Of a stretch of DNA of 64,000 nt, positions 52,730-61,695 are shown piece after piece (within the stretch, counting starts at the first letter, position 1; each line of letters opens with the position of its first letter). The notes beneath the pieces are model-generated. The model was not told the DNA's origin. It searched no databases and was given only the letters and a program-made list of their open reading frames with translations. Made by a program: the position numbers and the translations under genes. The stretch is from Liquorilactobacillus capillatus DSM 19910 (GTDB taxonomy: Bacteria; Bacillota; Bacilli; Lactobacillales; Lactobacillaceae), in contig NZ_AZEF01000010.1 in the NCBI RefSeq assembly GCF_001434915.1, forward strand, positions 1 through 64,000, read 5' to 3'.

Positions 52730-53833
52730 TTAGCGAATAGGAATAACTTGGAGTTCTTTAGGTGTGTGTGTAAAAGGAAGACAGCCATCAGCAGTAATAT
52801 GGACGCAGTCCTCAATCCGAACACCAGCAACGCCGGGAATATAAATACCAGGTTCGATCGAGAAACACATTCCGGGTTGTAATTCCATTTTATTGCCGGC
52901 CATAATTGAAGGAAATTCGTGTTCACTTTGGCCCATCCCGTGGCCTAGACGATGGATAAAGTACTCACCATAACCGGCCTTGGTAATAATATCACGAGCT
53001 ATTTTATCTAAGTCTTCCGCTATCATACCGGGTTTAGCAGCTGCTTGAGCGGTTAATTGTGCTTCAAGGCAAACATCGTAAATGTCTTTAGCTTTAGCGT
53101 TGACCTCGCCAAAAGCAACTGTCCGACTGGCATCGGAAATATATCCTTGGTAAATAACGCCGAGATCAAAGAGAACCAAGGCGTTTTCGTTAATATAATC
53201 TGTTTTAGGAAAGCCGTGTGGTTCAGCTGCATTTGTACCACTTTGGACAATGGTGTCAAAACTGGTATGTGTGATACCTTTCTTTTTCAAAGCATATTCA
53301 ATCTCTGCAACAACATCTTGTTCTGTACGTGTTTTTTGCAAAGAATCAAAACCGACTTGGAAAGCAAAGTCAGCCCATTTACCAGCAATCTCTAGTTTCT
53401 TGATTTCATCAGCTGTCTTAAGTAGCTGTTCCTTTTGGATGAAGGGGGTAAGATCACCGGTAAATTCTGCTTGAGGAAATAATTTATTTAATTCCTCATA
53501 CCGACTGACATTTAAATTACCTTTTTCTAACGCCCACCGTTTGGGGGCAGTAATTCTGTTACGGATTTTAGCGGCGATAATCGCAAAAGGATCTTCATGA
53601 TCTAGGTAACCATAGACAGGGTACTTCCAACCAGTATCTTTAATGGCCTCAACTTCTAGTGCTGGGGCAAATAAAAAGGGATCTTTATCGGGAAAAACAA
53701 AAAGTGCAAGTACACGTTCAACAGGATCACTGTAAAAATTAGTGAAATATTGAATGTTTTTAGGACCACTGATGTAACCAACTTGATAGTTATTAGCAGC
53801 AAGCCATTTTTGCACAGCTTCAATATGTGACAT
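52730..53833 (-). CDS. pepQ: Xaa-Pro dipeptidase
   Basis: Cytoplasmic M24 metallopeptidase releasing proline from X-Pro dipeptides. The 367-aa protein has a creatinase N domain and the pita-bread domain with metal ligands in LFDLGVIYQGYISDASR, HRLGHGMGQSEHE, SIEPGIY and VRIEDCV. AAAGGAG precedes the ATG. It is divergent from ccpA, a layout conserved in lactic acid bacteria, and shares the 179-nt control region with its cre site. Confidence 0.96.
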   Translation of the reverse strand: MSHIEAVQKWLAANNYQVGYISGPKNIQYFTNFYSDPVERVLALFVFPDKDPFLFAPALEVEAIKDTGWKYPVYGYLDHEDPFAIIAAKIRNRITAPKRWALEKGNLNVSRYEELNKLFPQAEFTGDLTPFIQKEQLLKTADEIKKLEIAGKWADFAFQVGFDSLQKTRTEQDVVAEIEYALKKKGITHTSFDTIVQSGTNAAEPHGFPKTDYINENALVLFDLGVIYQGYISDASRTVAFGEVNAKAKDIYDVCLEAQLTAQAAAKPGMIAEDLDKIARDIITKAGYGEYFIHRLGHGMGQSEHEFPSIMAGNKMELQPGMCFSIEPGIYIPGVAGVRIEDCVHITADGCLPFTHTPKELQVIPIR

Positions 53834-53930
53834 ATAATCGCTCCTTTGATTTAATAGTTAAATTATACCATAGCCACTGTTCACGAGATTATAGAAAATG
53901 AAAAGAGTATGAAAAGACGACAATTAAGCT

Positions 53931-53944
53931 ATGAAACGCTTGCA
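53931..53944. promoter_or_regulatory. cre site between pepQ and ccpA
   Basis: On the minus strand TGCAAGCGTTTCAT matches the CcpA consensus TGWAARCGYTWNCW in 12 of 14 positions. It overlaps the -35 (TTGCAT, 53940-53945) of the likely ccpA promoter, so CcpA could repress its own gene and influence pepQ. Confidence 0.65.
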
Positions 53945-54012
53945 TTTACTCTTTTTTTTTGATAAGTTAGATAACGTTAATGAAAATGAATGAAAACAAG
54001 AAAGGGCCAATC

Positions 54013-55014
54013 ATGGAAAAACAAACAATTACAATTTATGATGTTGCACGTGAAGCAGCAGTTTCAATGGCTACGGTTTCTAGAGTTGTTAATGGAAATC
54101 CGAATGTTAAGCCAGCGACACGCAAAAAGGTTTTAGAGGTAATCGATCGCTTGGATTACCGACCTAATGCGGTTGCTCGCGGACTTGCAAGTAAAAAAAC
54201 GACAACGGTGGGAGTAATTATTCCTGATGTAACAAATGTTTATTTCTCATCACTTGCACGTGGGATCGATGATGTTGCAACGATGTATAAATATAATATT
54301 ATCCTTGCAAACTCAGATGGGAATGCTCAAAAGGAGATTCAAGTTTTAAATACATTGTTGGCTAAACAAGTAGACGGTATTATCTACATGGGTAATAAAA
54401 TTAGTGACGAATTGCGGGTTCAGTTTGACCGCAGTAAGACACCGATTATTTTAGCTGGTTCAGTGGATAACAAGGAAGAATTAGGTAGTGTGCATATTGA
54501 TTATGTTGCTGCTGTTGAAGAAGCTATTTCAGATTTGATCAATCATGGCAATAAGAAGATTGCTTTTATTTCTGGACCGTTAGATGAACCAATCAATAGT
54601 GAGTATCGATTAAAGGGTTATAAAAATGTCCTTGCTAAAAATGGAATTGAATTTGATGAAGAACTGGTATTTGAGACAGATTATAGTTACCGTGCTGGTG
54701 AAATTTTATGGCCAGCAATTGTTTCAGCAGGAGCAACGGCAGCTTATGTAGGGGACGATGAGTTAGCAGCAGGCGTTTTAAACGGTGCACAGGATGCAGG
54801 TGTAGAGGTTCCAGAAGAATTTGAAGTTATAACAAGTAATAATTCTAAAATAACAGAAATTGTTCGCCCTAAGCTCTCCTCGATAACACAGCCGCTCTAT
54901 GATATTGGAGCAGTTTCGATGCGCTTTTTGACGAAGCTAATGAATAAAGAAGAAGTAACTGAAAAAACAGTTGAATTACCTTATGGCTATATCAAACGTT
55001 CGTCGACTAAATAA
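54013..55014 (+). CDS. ccpA: Catabolite control protein A
   Basis: LacI-family transcription factor that, with HPr-Ser46-P, represses or activates carbon-controlled genes at cre sites. The 333-aa protein starts TITIYDVAREAAVSMATVSRVVNG, the helix-turn-helix, followed by the YRPNAVARGLASKKT hinge and a periplasmic-binding-like domain (GVIIPDVTNVYFSS). ATG 54013 follows AAAGGG and gives the size of Bacillus CcpA; the in-frame start at 53980 would be much closer to the promoter. Confidence 0.97.
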   Translation: MEKQTITIYDVAREAAVSMATVSRVVNGNPNVKPATRKKVLEVIDRLDYRPNAVARGLASKKTTTVGVIIPDVTNVYFSSLARGIDDVATMYKYNIILANSDGNAQKEIQVLNTLLAKQVDGIIYMGNKISDELRVQFDRSKTPIILAGSVDNKEELGSVHIDYVAAVEEAISDLINHGNKKIAFISGPLDEPINSEYRLKGYKNVLAKNGIEFDEELVFETDYSYRAGEILWPAIVSAGATAAYVGDDELAAGVLNGAQDAGVEVPEEFEVITSNNSKITEIVRPKLSSITQPLYDIGAVSMRFLTKLMNKEEVTEKTVELPYGYIKRSSTK

Positions 55015-55039
55015 TTAGCTGCGATAAAACGCTGAAAAG

Positions 55040-55078
55040 ATAATTGTTAAGCTGACTTAGAGAGTTAATTATTTTTTT
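55040..55078 (+). terminator. ccpA terminator (imperfect)
   Basis: ATAATT..AATTAT outer stem with partly paired interior and seven T following. Confidence 0.5.
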
Positions 55079-55125
55079 CTTGATCAAGCAGTGTTTTTTT
55101 ATAAATTTATTTTGAGGTGTTTTTG

Positions 55126-55626
55126 ATGCGAATTAATAAGCCAAGTTCGAATACTTATCTCTTACTGGCATTGCTAATTATGGTCATCTTATTTATCAGT
55201 TCTTCAATGACATATCGCCAACAGACGTCAGTACCTTTTTTGGAAAGGTTTTTGACAAACAAACCGTTTGAAGTATTTTTGAGTCAATGGTCATTTCATT
55301 ATGCAAATGAAACGATCAGCGTTAGTCAAGTGGGCTATTTTAAGTTTCTTGAGTTTTTTATCAGAAAAGGCGCTCATTTTTCAATCTACTTACTGCTGGG
55401 TGCTTCCTTGGCAGCTGGGTTAGGTCCACGTCTTAAAAATAAATTGTTAACAATTGCAATTGGTACTTTATCTGCTATTGGCTATGCCGCATTAGATGAA
55501 TTTCATCAGATGATTACTGGTGACCGAACACCTTTATTTCAAGATGTTATCTTAGATGGAATAGGTGCTCTTGTTGGGGTAAGTTGTGTGGTTCTTTTTT
55601 TACTGAGACATAAAAAGGGACGCTAG
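55126..55626 (+). CDS. VanZ-family membrane protein
   Basis: A 166-aa protein with four hydrophobic segments and the VanZ signatures FIRKGAHFSIYLLLG and ALDEFHQMITGDRTPLFQDVILDGIGALVG. VanZ proteins are linked to glycopeptide (teicoplanin) tolerance in some species, but most are of unknown function. ATG 55126 is 8 nt after GAGG; the in-frame GTG at 55117 lies within that site. Not linked to any van genes here. Confidence 0.87.
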   Translation: MRINKPSSNTYLLLALLIMVILFISSSMTYRQQTSVPFLERFLTNKPFEVFLSQWSFHYANETISVSQVGYFKFLEFFIRKGAHFSIYLLLGASLAAGLGPRLKNKLLTIAIGTLSAIGYAALDEFHQMITGDRTPLFQDVILDGIGALVGVSCVVLFLLRHKKGR

Positions 55627-55628
55627 CT

Positions 55629-55658
55629 TTGATAAGTTGTTGCGTTAAGTGTTATGAT
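55629..55658 (+). promoter_or_regulatory. yebC promoter
   Basis: TTGATA (55629-55634), 18-nt spacer, TATGAT (55653-55658). Its start near 55665 supports the yebC start at 55724 rather than 55667. Confidence 0.55.
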
Positions 55659-55723
55659 TTGTTACTATGAAAAGCGACTGTAACGTCAATTTTTCAAGAA
55701 ATTATCGGAAAGAGGTATTAGAA

Positions 55724-56452
55724 ATGTCAGGACATTCTAAATGGAATAACATCCAAGGACGCAAAAATGCCCAAGATGCTAAACGTGGAAAAATTTTCCA
55801 GAAATTATCACGAGAGATCTATATGGCTGCAAAGAGTGGTGGTCCTGATCCGGATTCTAACCCACAACTTCGTTTAATGATTGATAAAGCACGTGCGGCA
55901 AATATGCCTAAAGATAACATTAAACGTGCTGTTGATAAGTCTACTGGAGCTGATGGCGCAAACTACGAAGAAATTACGTATGAAGGTTACGGCCCAGGTG
56001 GCGTTGCAGTGCTTGTTCATGCACTGACAGATAACCGTAATCGTACTGCGTCAGCCGTTCGAGCTGATTTTACACGAAATGGCGGAAATTTAGGTGAGTC
56101 AGGATCGGTTAGCTTTATGTTTGATCGTCAGGGATACATCGCAATTGCACGTGAAGATCTTGATGTAGATGAAGATCAGATGTTTGAAGATGTAATCAAT
56201 GCGGGTGCTGAGGATTTACAAACGGAAGATGATGTTTTTGAAATTTACACTGATTCTAAGGACTTTGCTGCTGTTCGTGATCAATTACAAAAGAAGTATG
56301 ATCTTGATACAGCCGAATTGACCATGGTTCCCCAGAACTATGTTCCTGTTCCAGCAGACAAGGTTGAACAATTTGAAAAAATGATTGATCGTTTGGAAGA
56401 TGAAGATGATGTTTCAGCAGTGTATCATGCTGGAGAGCTTCCAGAAGAATAA
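55724..56452 (+). CDS. yebC: YebC/PmpR family protein
   Basis: Conserved cytoplasmic protein of 242 aa. N terminus [22 protein letters not shown] is the family hallmark; later [16 protein letters not shown] and [12 protein letters not shown]. Members were long called transcription regulators; recent work on relatives implicates some in helping ribosomes through proline stretches. Start ATG 55724 with AGAGGT upstream; the frame extends 57 nt upstream without a ribosome site. Confidence 0.95.
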   Translation: MSGHSKWNNIQGRKNAQDAKRGKIFQKLSREIYMAAKSGGPDPDSNPQLRLMIDKARAANMPKDNIKRAVDKSTGADGANYEEITYEGYGPGGVAVLVHALTDNRNRTASAVRADFTRNGGNLGESGSVSFMFDRQGYIAIAREDLDVDEDQMFEDVINAGAEDLQTEDDVFEIYTDSKDFAAVRDQLQKKYDLDTAELTMVPQNYVPVPADKVEQFEKMIDRLEDEDDVSAVYHAGELPEE

Positions 56453-56498
56453 CTTTATTTTCATTAAGAATTGTGATCTGGATTAACAATAAATTACA

Positions 56499-56536
56499 AG
56501 GGTAGGGAGTAGCGCATATTACTTCTACCCTTTTTT
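56499..56536 (+). terminator. yebC terminator
   Basis: AAGGGTAG-GGAGTA pairs with TACT-T-CTACCCTT, followed by six T. Confidence 0.85.
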
Positions 56537-56624
56537 GTTGGAATGAAAAATAAAGAGTAAAATAATTGAGCTGATATTACTTTTGTGATACGGTAAATAG
56601 AAAAAGAAAGAAGGAAGAAGGACG

Positions 56625-57545
56625 ATGCAAAAAAGAAAAAAGATTGTTATTTTAGGAAGTATTAATATGGATATCATTTTGCAGCTTACGCGTCTTCCTA
56701 AACCGGGAGAAACCATGAAGGTTCAAAAATTTGAAACTGCAGGTGGAGGTAAGGGCGCCAACCAGGCTGTAGCAGCAGCACGTAGTAACGCTGAAGTTCA
56801 TTTTATCGGTCGAGTTGGAGACGACCAGTATGGCAAACAGATGTGTGCGTTGTTAAAAGAAAATAGCATTAATGTTGAACACATCAAAATTGATCCAAGC
56901 CATGCAACGGGGCAAGCATACATCTTACTGCAACAGTCAGGTGAAAATAGCATTCTGGTTAACAGTGGAGCTAATGCTTCTATTCAAAGTGAGGATATTG
57001 AAGCAGCTCAAGAACTAATAGAAAGTGCGGATGTTATTGTTGCACAATTTGAGGTACCACTTCCTAGAATAATCGAGGCTTTTAAAATTGCACGTCAAGC
57101 AGCTGTCCAAACTATTTTAAATCCGGCCCCTGCTTTAAAAGTCCCAGATGAATTATTGGCGTTAACTGATTTGGTGACACCAAATGAAGTTGAAGCTGAA
57201 ATGTTAACAGATATTCATGTAGTCAACAAACAGGATGCCCACCAAGCAGCAGAAAAACTTAGAATGCAAGGGGTCAAGCATGTGCTGTTGACCTTAGGAA
57301 GTGAAGGATCATATTATTTGACTCAAACTGGTCAAGAAGAAGCTGTTGCTGCTTATAAAGTAAAAGCAGTGGATACAACCGGAGCAGGTGACACTTTTAT
57401 TGGGTGTCTGGCGGCTAAGCTCCAAAATAATTTTGAAAATATGGCGCAAGCAGTTCGTTATGCGACAAAAGCTTCATCATTGACAGTTCAAAAGTTAGGG
57501 GCAATTCCTTCGATCCCAACTGAAAAAGAAATTTTAGCTAAGTAG
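56625..57545 (+). CDS. rbsK: Ribokinase
   Basis: PfkB-family kinase phosphorylating ribose to ribose-5-phosphate. The 306-aa chain has the N-terminal GSINMDIILQLTRLPKPGET, GGGKGANQAVAAAR (first PfkB signature) and VDTTGAGDTFIGCLA with the catalytic Asp. GAAGAAGG precedes the ATG. No ribose transporter or rbsD is adjacent, so the sugar specificity rests on similarity alone; a nucleoside-derived ribose role is possible. Confidence 0.9.
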   Translation: MQKRKKIVILGSINMDIILQLTRLPKPGETMKVQKFETAGGGKGANQAVAAARSNAEVHFIGRVGDDQYGKQMCALLKENSINVEHIKIDPSHATGQAYILLQQSGENSILVNSGANASIQSEDIEAAQELIESADVIVAQFEVPLPRIIEAFKIARQAAVQTILNPAPALKVPDELLALTDLVTPNEVEAEMLTDIHVVNKQDAHQAAEKLRMQGVKHVLLTLGSEGSYYLTQTGQEEAVAAYKVKAVDTTGAGDTFIGCLAAKLQNNFENMAQAVRYATKASSLTVQKLGAIPSIPTEKEILAK

Positions 57546-57708
57546 CTTCTAATATTTAAGACTGTACGTATATAGTAAACAAATGTTATTATTTACGACA
57601 ATTTGCTAATGGGATCAAGTTGTAGCTGACTTGACAGTGATTGGGTTAGAAATAACAAATAACAAGTAATAAGCTAGATATATAAGTGATATTTTGTATA
57701 ACCAAATT
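57546..57708. other. Intergenic stretch without recognised feature
   Basis: The first half of the 343-nt gap between rbsK and comGA. A TTGACA at about 57634 has no matching -10 at normal spacing. No ORF, tRNA or repeat copy was recognised. Confidence 0.5.
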
Positions 57709-57750
57709 AATAGACTAGGTCAAAGTGATTTCTTGACCTAGTCTATTTTT
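57709..57750. terminator. Terminator upstream of comG
   Basis: Perfect 15-bp stem AATAGACTAGGTCAA/TTGACCTAGTCTATT with 9-nt loop and T5. It insulates comGA from upstream transcription. The 138 nt between it and comGA should hold the competence promoter, but no K-box or ComX-type box could be named with confidence. Confidence 0.88.
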
Positions 57751-57888
57751 GTGAAAAACTAGGGTTCTTTGGTCTTTATAGCGGACTAGCCTGTAAAGAT
57801 TTAGCAAGATTTCAAATAGTTTAGCTAGTGATTTACCCGTATATTACTAAGTCTATTGCGTATCTAAGTGATAGGAAGGGGGAAAAGT

Positions 57889-58875
57889 ATGTTTAAAGAT
57901 CAAGTGGATGAAATACTTCAGAAAGCAATTAGAAGAAGAGCAAGTGATATCCTATTTTTACCTAAAGAAGGACAGTATGTACTTAAATTTAATATTATGG
58001 GAGTTGCTAGAGAGGTAGCGCAGCTTCCATTGGCATATGGGTTACAGATAATAAATTATTTAAAATTTAAAGCAGATATGGCCCTAAGTGAACATCGAAG
58101 ACCTCAAGTTGGCGCATATTTATTGGAAGATAAGGATAACAAAAAAGTTTTTGGACGTTTTTCTAGTATTGGGGATTTTTTAGGACACGAATCGTTAGTT
58201 ATTCGCTTAATTTATCAAGAAACAAATGTAAATGAAAGTTATTTTTTCCCAGAACAATTACAAAGAATGCAAGCTGCTTGTGCTCAAAAAGGTTTAATTC
58301 TTTTTTCTGGGCCAGTTGGTTCAGGTAAAACTTCGACAATGTATAACTTAGTACGATCTTTAGAAAAAGGACAGGTAATGTGCATTGAAGATCCAGTCGA
58401 AATTTATGAACCTGCTTTTTTACAAGTTCAAGTAAATGAAAAAGCAAAGATGTCATATGCAGAATTGATCAAAGCTTCCTTACGGCATCGTCCTGATGTT
58501 TTTATAGTGGGTGAAATCAGAGATCCAGAAACAGCCCAAATTGTTATAACCGCAGCCTTGAGCGGACATTTAATCTTAAGTACGGTTCATGCTCAAAACG
58601 CTTGGGGAGTTGTGAGACGTTTACTAGATTTAGGTGTGTCACCAACTGATTTACAACAAACATTACAAATAATAGTTTACCAGCGACTGCTGCCAACTAG
58701 GGAAGGAAGAATTAAAGCTTTGTTTGAAGAATTAGGGGTTAGTGAAATTCCTTGGGACAAGCTAGAAAAGGTTACTGTGCGTCAAATGACACCAGAATGG
58801 AGGAAAAAGCTTGAAAAGTGTTTTTACAATAAGTGGATTTCAGAAGAAACTTTGCACAAATATCTTAAAGGGTAG
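57889..58875 (+). CDS. comGA: Competence pilus ATPase ComGA
   Basis: Cytoplasmic GspE/PilB-type ATPase powering the competence pseudopilus, 328 aa. Walker A GPVGSGKTS, Asp box IEDPVEI, Walker B LRHRPDVFIVGEIRDPETAQ and the His box ALSGHLILSTVHA are intact. ATG 57889 follows GGAAGGGGG; the in-frame GTG at 57868 has no site. It has only the core domain, lacking a long N-terminal domain, as usual for ComGA. First gene of comGA-GB-GC-GD-GE-GF-GG. Confidence 0.95.
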   Translation: MFKDQVDEILQKAIRRRASDILFLPKEGQYVLKFNIMGVAREVAQLPLAYGLQIINYLKFKADMALSEHRRPQVGAYLLEDKDNKKVFGRFSSIGDFLGHESLVIRLIYQETNVNESYFFPEQLQRMQAACAQKGLILFSGPVGSGKTSTMYNLVRSLEKGQVMCIEDPVEIYEPAFLQVQVNEKAKMSYAELIKASLRHRPDVFIVGEIRDPETAQIVITAALSGHLILSTVHAQNAWGVVRRLLDLGVSPTDLQQTLQIIVYQRLLPTREGRIKALFEELGVSEIPWDKLEKVTVRQMTPEWRKKLEKCFYNKWISEETLHKYLKG

Positions 58876-59884
58876 AAAACCAAGTTTAGGTAAACGGAAA
58901 CAAGGATTATTTTTTAAAACATTAGCCGATTTGTTGAATGCCGGTTTTTCACTACAGCAAGCTTTGCTGGATGTTATGATTTTTTTACCAGAATATAGTG
59001 ATATTTTAAATAATGTTCATAATAAACTTTTGGATGGTGAAACTTTAAGTACGGCACTTAAACCGTATGTAAAAGAGAGTGTTTTTAACCAGATATACAT
59101 TGCCGAGAAGCATGGAAAGATGAGTGAAAGTATTAAACAGGTAGGACGCTTTCTGGAAAGAAGGATTGAGCAAACGGATAAACTGAGAGCAGTTCTAATG
59201 TATCCAGTAATGTTATTTATAATGTTGGGAGGCTTAATGGTGGCTATCCAAGTATGGCTAAGACCTGAACTGATCAAGTTTCAAGATTTACAAAATCTAA
59301 ATAATGTTGCTAGGCATAACTATGTGTATTTACTAAGCATAGGAACGTTAGTTATACTTTTAACGATTTATCTTTTACAGGTAAGAGAAAAGTTAATTAA
59401 AAAAACTATTTTAGCACGCCAAGAATGGTACTGCCATTTGCCGGTTTTTGGAGTAGCATATCAGTATTATTGTCATTATTATATTACTTTTAATTTTGGA
59501 TTACTCTTAAAAAGTGGACTTGATATTAAGGAGATCTGTGATTTCTTAGTTAGCTTTGACGATAATTCCTTGATGGCGCAGTTTGGACAGGAGTTGAAAC
59601 GGAATCTACTTACTGGAAATGATTATACTTATTTTATTTCAAAATATGATTTTATCCCGACTGAAATGACGCTTTTTATGGGTAAAGGAGGTACACTGGC
59701 AGAATTGAGTTCTGAATTACTCTTTTTTTCAGAGATAACTTATGAGAAATTAATCCGTAAGATCGATCGGTTAATTAACTATGTCCAACCATTAATGTTT
59801 TTAGTAATTGCTGTGATAATTATTTTGATGTATCTGAGTATTCTTATGCCGCTCTACAATAATTTAGGAGGGATGTACCAATGA
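58811..59884 (+). CDS. comGB: Competence pilus membrane platform ComGB
   Basis: GspF-type inner-membrane protein that anchors pseudopilus assembly. The 357-aa chain has two GspF domains (GFSLQQALLDVM... and KSGLDIKEICDFL) and three hydrophobic helices, the last near the C terminus. No ATG is near the comGA end; TTG 58811 has GGAGG 7 nt upstream and so is the likely start, giving a 65-nt overlap with comGA. It overlaps comGC by 4 nt. Confidence 0.92.
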   Translation: MKSVFTISGFQKKLCTNILKGRKPSLGKRKQGLFFKTLADLLNAGFSLQQALLDVMIFLPEYSDILNNVHNKLLDGETLSTALKPYVKESVFNQIYIAEKHGKMSESIKQVGRFLERRIEQTDKLRAVLMYPVMLFIMLGGLMVAIQVWLRPELIKFQDLQNLNNVARHNYVYLLSIGTLVILLTIYLLQVREKLIKKTILARQEWYCHLPVFGVAYQYYCHYYITFNFGLLLKSGLDIKEICDFLVSFDDNSLMAQFGQELKRNLLTGNDYTYFISKYDFIPTEMTLFMGKGGTLAELSSELLFFSEITYEKLIRKIDRLINYVQPLMFLVIAVIIILMYLSILMPLYNNLGGMYQ

Positions 59885-60195
59885 AAAAGAGTGAATTACT
59901 TGGTGCAAGAAAACAATGGTCAGGTTTTACTTTAATTGAAATGTCTATTGTGATGTTTATAATAAGTTTACTTATTCTAATAATATTGCCTAATATTGGG
60001 AAGCAGCGTGACAATGCGCGTGGAGTTGGAAATCAAGCATTGGGAGATGTTGTTCAAACACAAGCGGATCTTTATCGAAATGAAACAGATAAAGAAGTTG
60101 TTACGTTGGAGGACTTAAAGGGAAGCGGATATCTAAATGAAAAGCAATATAATGAGGCGAAAAAGGCTAAAATTAAAGTTGAAGTGGAAAAATAG
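59881..60195 (+). CDS. comGC: Major pseudopilin ComGC
   Basis: Main subunit of the competence pseudopilus, 104 aa. Class III signal: basic leader, then Gly15-Phe16 cleavage site in SGFTLIEM and a hydrophobic helix (residues 17-38). Glu20 is the conserved +5 glutamate. The globular part is short and charged. The prepilin peptidase ComC is not in the window. ATGA overlap with comGB. Confidence 0.94.
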   Translation: MKKSELLGARKQWSGFTLIEMSIVMFIISLLILIILPNIGKQRDNARGVGNQALGDVVQTQADLYRNETDKEVVTLEDLKGSGYLNEKQYNEAKKAKIKVEVEK

Positions 60196-60610
60196 AGGTA
60201 AGTTAGCAGCTTTTTCACTAATTGAAATGGTGGTAGTACTAGCTTTAAGCACATTTGTTTTACTATTAACGATTAAGCCCTTAGATAATTCGATTAGTAA
60301 CCTGCAAGAAAAAATATTTTGGCAGTCGTTTAAGCAAACCTGGACAAGGGAAATAATTTCTTCAGCTAAGTTCAATAAGGTTTATACAATTGAGTTTAAA
60401 CACGATCGAGTTATTTTTAACGAGAGAAATAATATTAAAGTTATAGTAAAGTTACCCAGGACACTGAGTATCAGACGTTATGAACTTATAAAAGTTAATG
60501 ATACAGGAAGTATCAGCGGTAGAACTATTATTGTGGATTCGAGCTTGCAAGGTAAGCCATATTATATTCTAGTTCAATTAGGCTGGGGGAAATATCATGT
60601 TACACAATAA
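60137..60610 (+). CDS. comGD: Minor pseudopilin ComGD
   Basis: Pseudopilin with prepilin motif LAAFSLIEMVVVLALS, so the residue before the cleavage site is Ala, not Gly. The +5 Glu is kept. The start is uncertain: ATG 60137 gives a 25-residue basic leader and has AAAGGGAAG about 10 nt upstream; TTG 60179 would give a short leader but a poorer site. It overlaps comGC by 59 nt in the first case. About 157 aa. Confidence 0.85.
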   Translation: MKSNIMRRKRLKLKLKWKNRGKLAAFSLIEMVVVLALSTFVLLLTIKPLDNSISNLQEKIFWQSFKQTWTREIISSAKFNKVYTIEFKHDRVIFNERNNIKVIVKLPRTLSIRRYELIKVNDTGSISGRTIIVDSSLQGKPYYILVQLGWGKYHVTQ

Positions 60611-60890
60611 ACGAAGGAATGCCTACTCACTGATGGAAGCGATGGTTGGCTTACTGTTAATTAGTGCAATGGTCATATTATTTTTTGAAAATGAACACTA
60701 CTTTGTTCAAAGAAGGCAAAAGGCGTTTATAGAATATACGGCAAGTGAACAAATGGTTAATCTTAGCAAGAAGATGCTACTTGATAATGAAAAGAAGGTG
60801 CTGGTTCAAAATGAAAGGGGACATCTTCAAAATAAAGTTTCTGCTAAAACCCGCTATGGCACACTTGAAGTTAAAATTAAAAAAGACTGA
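60597..60890 (+). CDS. comGE: Minor pseudopilin ComGE
   Basis: A 97-aa pseudopilin-like protein. The N terminus has a basic leader then NAYSLMEAMVGLLLISAMV with Ala9-Tyr10 as likely cleavage site and Glu14 as +5 Glu. Start overlaps comGD by 14 nt. The globular part is small. The name follows its position in the operon and the prepilin motif; overall sequence identity in this group is always low. Confidence 0.8.
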   Translation: MLHNKRRNAYSLMEAMVGLLLISAMVILFFENEHYFVQRRQKAFIEYTASEQMVNLSKKMLLDNEKKVLVQNERGHLQNKVSAKTRYGTLEVKIKKD

Positions 60891-61317
60891 TAAACTAGCA
60901 AGCTTTACATTAGTTGAGACGATAAGTGCACTCATAGTAACTGTAATCGCATTTAGTATTTTGGGAGTGGCGATAAAAAGCTCAAATATTGCAATAAGGC
61001 AGAGCCAAAGAAGTGATGAATTTGAGTGGACACAATTTGTTGATCTGGTTAGTTCAGATGATTTGGGATTAGAATATGTAGCAGGGAAAAACCTAGTTAG
61101 ATTTTACAGCCCAACTAAAGAGAAGACTTATCGCTTATATTATAAAAATGATGTAATTAGAATGACAGGAGTTGAGGCTGGTTATGTACCATTACTATAC
61201 GATGTCAGTTTTTTTACAACCGAATATAAAGATGCAACTTTAACAATGAAAGTCAGAATGAGAGAGCGTGATTATGTCTGTCATGTCGTTATGCCTAAAA
61301 GGAAGATGGAAGAGTGA
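60811..61317 (+). CDS. comGF: Minor pseudopilin ComGF
   Basis: Pseudopilin-like protein of about 168 aa. After a long basic leader, KLASFTLVETISALIVTVIAFSIL is a prepilin-type helix with Ser before Phe at the cleavage site and the +5 Glu present. The ATG at 60811 with AGAAGGTG about 10 nt upstream is the best start; the open frame reaches 60745. Overlaps comGE by 80 nt and comGG by 4 nt. The C-terminal beta-rich region fits the ComGF family. Confidence 0.8.
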   Translation: MKGDIFKIKFLLKPAMAHLKLKLKKTDKLASFTLVETISALIVTVIAFSILGVAIKSSNIAIRQSQRSDEFEWTQFVDLVSSDDLGLEYVAGKNLVRFYSPTKEKTYRLYYKNDVIRMTGVEAGYVPLLYDVSFFTTEYKDATLTMKVRMRERDYVCHVVMPKRKMEE

Positions 61318-61643
61318 AGAAAAATAGTGGACATCTACTATATGCTGGGATAATGGGGGTTAGTGTACTAGGACTTATTTTTAGTGCTCAACTACTATAT
61401 TATCATGAACAGTTGTTAGGTTATCAAAATATGAAAAATTATAATATAGCACGTACCATGCGGAATTTAGCTTTAGCTAATGGGATTAGTAATAATGAAG
61501 TTATGTATTTTAATCGGGGGAGTGTTACTAAAAAAGAGAATAAATTTTTTGTAAAGATAAATAACCGCCAGATGGTGGAATTACAAACATTAGTGAAATA
61601 TGATAGTAAAGAGGTACTAGAAAAGGATCAAGACTTGAAATAA
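61314..61643 (+). CDS. comGG: ComGG-like protein
   Basis: A 109-aa protein with one N-terminal hydrophobic helix (residues 8-28) and a polar remainder. It lacks a clear prepilin motif (no Glu +5), as usual for ComGG. GTG start at 61314 overlaps the comGF stop by 4 nt. The name comes from position as last comG gene and overall build; sequence alone would not identify it. Confidence 0.7.
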   Translation: MKKNSGHLLYAGIMGVSVLGLIFSAQLLYYHEQLLGYQNMKNYNIARTMRNLALANGISNNEVMYFNRGSVTKKENKFFVKINNRQMVELQTLVKYDSKEVLEKDQDLK

Positions 61644-61695
61644 CAGGGAAGAATCGTTAAACTGGAACAAGTAATTTAATACTTGAGGTGGTCTA

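Noticed and set aside
53057-53474. Plus-strand ORFs opposite pepQ
   Set aside because: They are antisense to a well-supported peptidase gene and show no family similarity or ribosome site.
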